Shown in pieces: positions 62,836 to 64,000 of a DNA stretch of 64,000 nucleotides. The first letter of the stretch is position 1. Every line of letters starts with the position of its first letter. This stretch comes from Ammoniphilus oxalaticus (GTDB taxonomy: Bacteria; Bacillota; Bacilli; Aneurinibacillales; RAOX-1), in the NCBI RefSeq assembly GCF_003609605.1, contig NZ_MCHY01000008.1, positions 898,285-962,284 on the forward strand, written 5' to 3'. The position numbers were made by a program, and so were the translations under genes. A model generated the notes under the pieces. That model was not told the origin of the DNA. It saw only the letters and a list, made by a program, of their open reading frames with translations, and searched no databases.

Positions 62836-63585
62836 ATGTTTCGAAATGATCTTCAAAAAGTAGATATTATCGGCGATGTGCACGGTTGTTTGAATGAATT
62901 GCAGCAGTTGTTGAAAGAATTGGGTTATCAAGAGCAAGGCGGCATATACCGACACCCGGAGGGACGAACTCTCGTCTTTGTCGGCGACCTGTGTGATCGC
63001 GGGCCAAATAGTCTCGGTGTAATTACTCTCGTTAAAAGGATGGTTGAGCAAGGACTCGCCTTTCATTGCGCGGGTAATCATGACGATAAGTTGAAGAGAT
63101 GGAGCTTAGGACGCAACGTGCAGGTGCGACACGGCTTGGAAACAACGGTCGCTGAAATTGAACGGGAGGAAGATCCAGAAGCGGTGAAACAGTGGATCAG
63201 CGATTATATGGGGAGCCTTCCATATTATCTTGTGTTTGATCAAGGGAAGCTGGTCGTCGTCCATGCGGGGATTCGCTCCGAAATGATCGGTACAAATCAT
63301 CGACGGCTCCGTGAAGTTTGCTTGTATGGCTTTCCGACCGGACAGCTTGATGAACATGGGTTGCCTGAAAGGGATTGCGTCACGAAACATTATCGCGGTA
63401 AAGCGTTGCTTGTTCACGGACACACACCTGTTCATGAAGCGGAATGGAAAGAAAATGTGATCAATATCGATACAGGTTGCGTATTCGGAGGGAAATTAAC
63501 TTGTTTTCGTTATCCAGAAAAGACATTTGTATCGGTAAAAGCAATGGACGTCTATGGCGAAAGCAAGCGGTACCAATTAAAGTAA
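62836..63585 (+). CDS. prpE: PrpE-type metallophosphatase (Ap4A hydrolase)
   Basis: 249 aa, normal length. Metal motifs of the PPP superfamily: DIIGDVHGC, FVGDLCDRGPNS, CAGNHDDKLKRW, and late VHGHTPV. PrpE of B. subtilis is an asymmetric Ap4A hydrolase with protein phosphatase activity linked to spore germination. GGGGGTGAG precedes ATG. A terminator and the second repeat array follow. Confidence 0.88.
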   Translation: MFRNDLQKVDIIGDVHGCLNELQQLLKELGYQEQGGIYRHPEGRTLVFVGDLCDRGPNSLGVITLVKRMVEQGLAFHCAGNHDDKLKRWSLGRNVQVRHGLETTVAEIEREEDPEAVKQWISDYMGSLPYYLVFDQGKLVVVHAGIRSEMIGTNHRRLREVCLYGFPTGQLDEHGLPERDCVTKHYRGKALLVHGHTPVHEAEWKENVINIDTGCVFGGKLTCFRYPEKTFVSVKAMDVYGESKRYQLK

Positions 63586-63612
63586 CGGCTCACCGTTTGA
63601 GCATGGGGGAGA

Positions 63613-63663
63613 AAGAGTCTGTTCGGAAATCATTTTTTAAATTTTCCGCGCGGACTCTTTTTA
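63613..63663 (+). terminator. Rho-independent terminator of prpE
   Basis: AAAGAGTC...GGAAA pairs with TTTCC...GACTCTTT followed by Ts. Confidence 0.75.
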
Positions 63664-63697
63664 CTTCGGACCCACGGGGCGCGATTGCTAGTTGAGT

Positions 63698-64000
63698 GCG
63701 GTCATCATAGGGGATGTGAAGACGCGCGGATCGCGAAAAGAGGTTGAGAGCGGTCATCATAAGTGGTATGAAGACGCGCAGATCGCGAAAAGAGGTTGTG
63801 AGTGGTCATCATAGGCGATATGAAGACGCGCGGATCACGAAAAGAGTTTGAGAGCGGTCATCATAGGCGATATGAAGACGCGCAGATCACGAAAAGAGTT
63901 TGAGAGCGGTCATCATAGGCATTATGAAGACGCGGGGATCGCGAAAAGAGGTTGAACGCGGTCATCATAGACGTCTCAAGCCGCGTTTTCTCCGAAATCT
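63698..64000. repeat. Tandem array of 52-bp repeats, B type
   Basis: The core GTCATCAT recurs with its leading G at about 63700, 63752, 63804, 63857, 63909 and 63961 (spacing 52, 52, 53, 52, 52), the last unit degenerate. Each unit has GTCATCAT-N7-ATGAAGAC as in the array at 48361, but a different filler (GCGCAGATCACGAAAAGAG type). It reaches nearly to the window end and may continue. No frame spans it. Confidence 0.88.

Overview
The window comes from an endospore-forming Bacillota, most likely of the order Bacillales (a Paenibacillus/Brevibacillus/Thermoactinomycete-like relative; the species cannot be fixed from sequence alone). The evidence is a complete gerA-type germinant receptor operon, three YheC/YheD spore-coat-type ATP-grasp genes, a LysM-SleB cortex hydrolase, a bpsA/bpsB type III polyketide pair, and strong AGGAGG ribosome binding sites with frequent TTG and GTG starts. 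No rRNA, tRNA or CRISPR array was seen.

Region 1 (1-10.1 kb) is a cluster of amide-bond-forming enzymes. It holds the end of an Asp/Glu racemase, two MurF-like ligases, a DUF2156 (MprF C-terminal-like) aminoacyltransferase, two YheC/YheD ATP-grasp proteins and a TupA-like ATP-grasp, with an Ena-like small protein and two PPC-like beta-sandwich proteins beside them. Inference: it makes an undescribed amino-acid-containing polymer or conjugate, probably on the spore surface.

Region 2 (10.3-17.3 kb) is a scar of mobile DNA. An AT-rich element with a RecD2-like helicase lacking its N-terminus, a RuvC-like resolvase, a stand-alone Recombinase-domain protein and a large serine recombinase lies between a glycosyltransferase cut off after about 83 codons and the 3' end of a mannose-6-phosphate-isomerase-type cupin. 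A decayed second copy of the TupA-like gene follows.

Region 3 (17.4-32.1 kb) is a sugar and surface-fibre locus. Two Sm-like small proteins lead into a tightly packed operon of tandem-GT-A glycosyltransferase, UDP-sugar dehydrogenase, epimerase and a second tandem-GT-A glycosyltransferase. Next come a GT+TPR protein, a fibre-like protein with about 12 GG-x-L-x-x-V repeats and a DUF6385-type head, a second DUF6385-type protein, a tail-fibre-like protein, a DUF1036-like protein, a leaderless subtilisin and a third ATP-grasp.

Region 4 (32-64 kb) is mostly core genome: TVP38, YugN, LysM, a CPG-type P1B ATPase with its HMA protein and a Crp/Fnr regulator, gerB-gerA-gerC, a His-rich small protein, CvfB, DUF421, Nth, class B PBP, DUF1385, glutaminase, BpsA/BpsB, PepF, MFS, SleB, rhomboid and PrpE. 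Two intergenic tandem arrays, at 48.36 kb and 63.70 kb, share a 52-bp period and a dyad core, GTCATCAT-N7-ATGAAGAC, but differ in the rest of the unit. Together with the region 1 enzymes and the fibre-like protein, these arrays are the strongest candidates for something undescribed.
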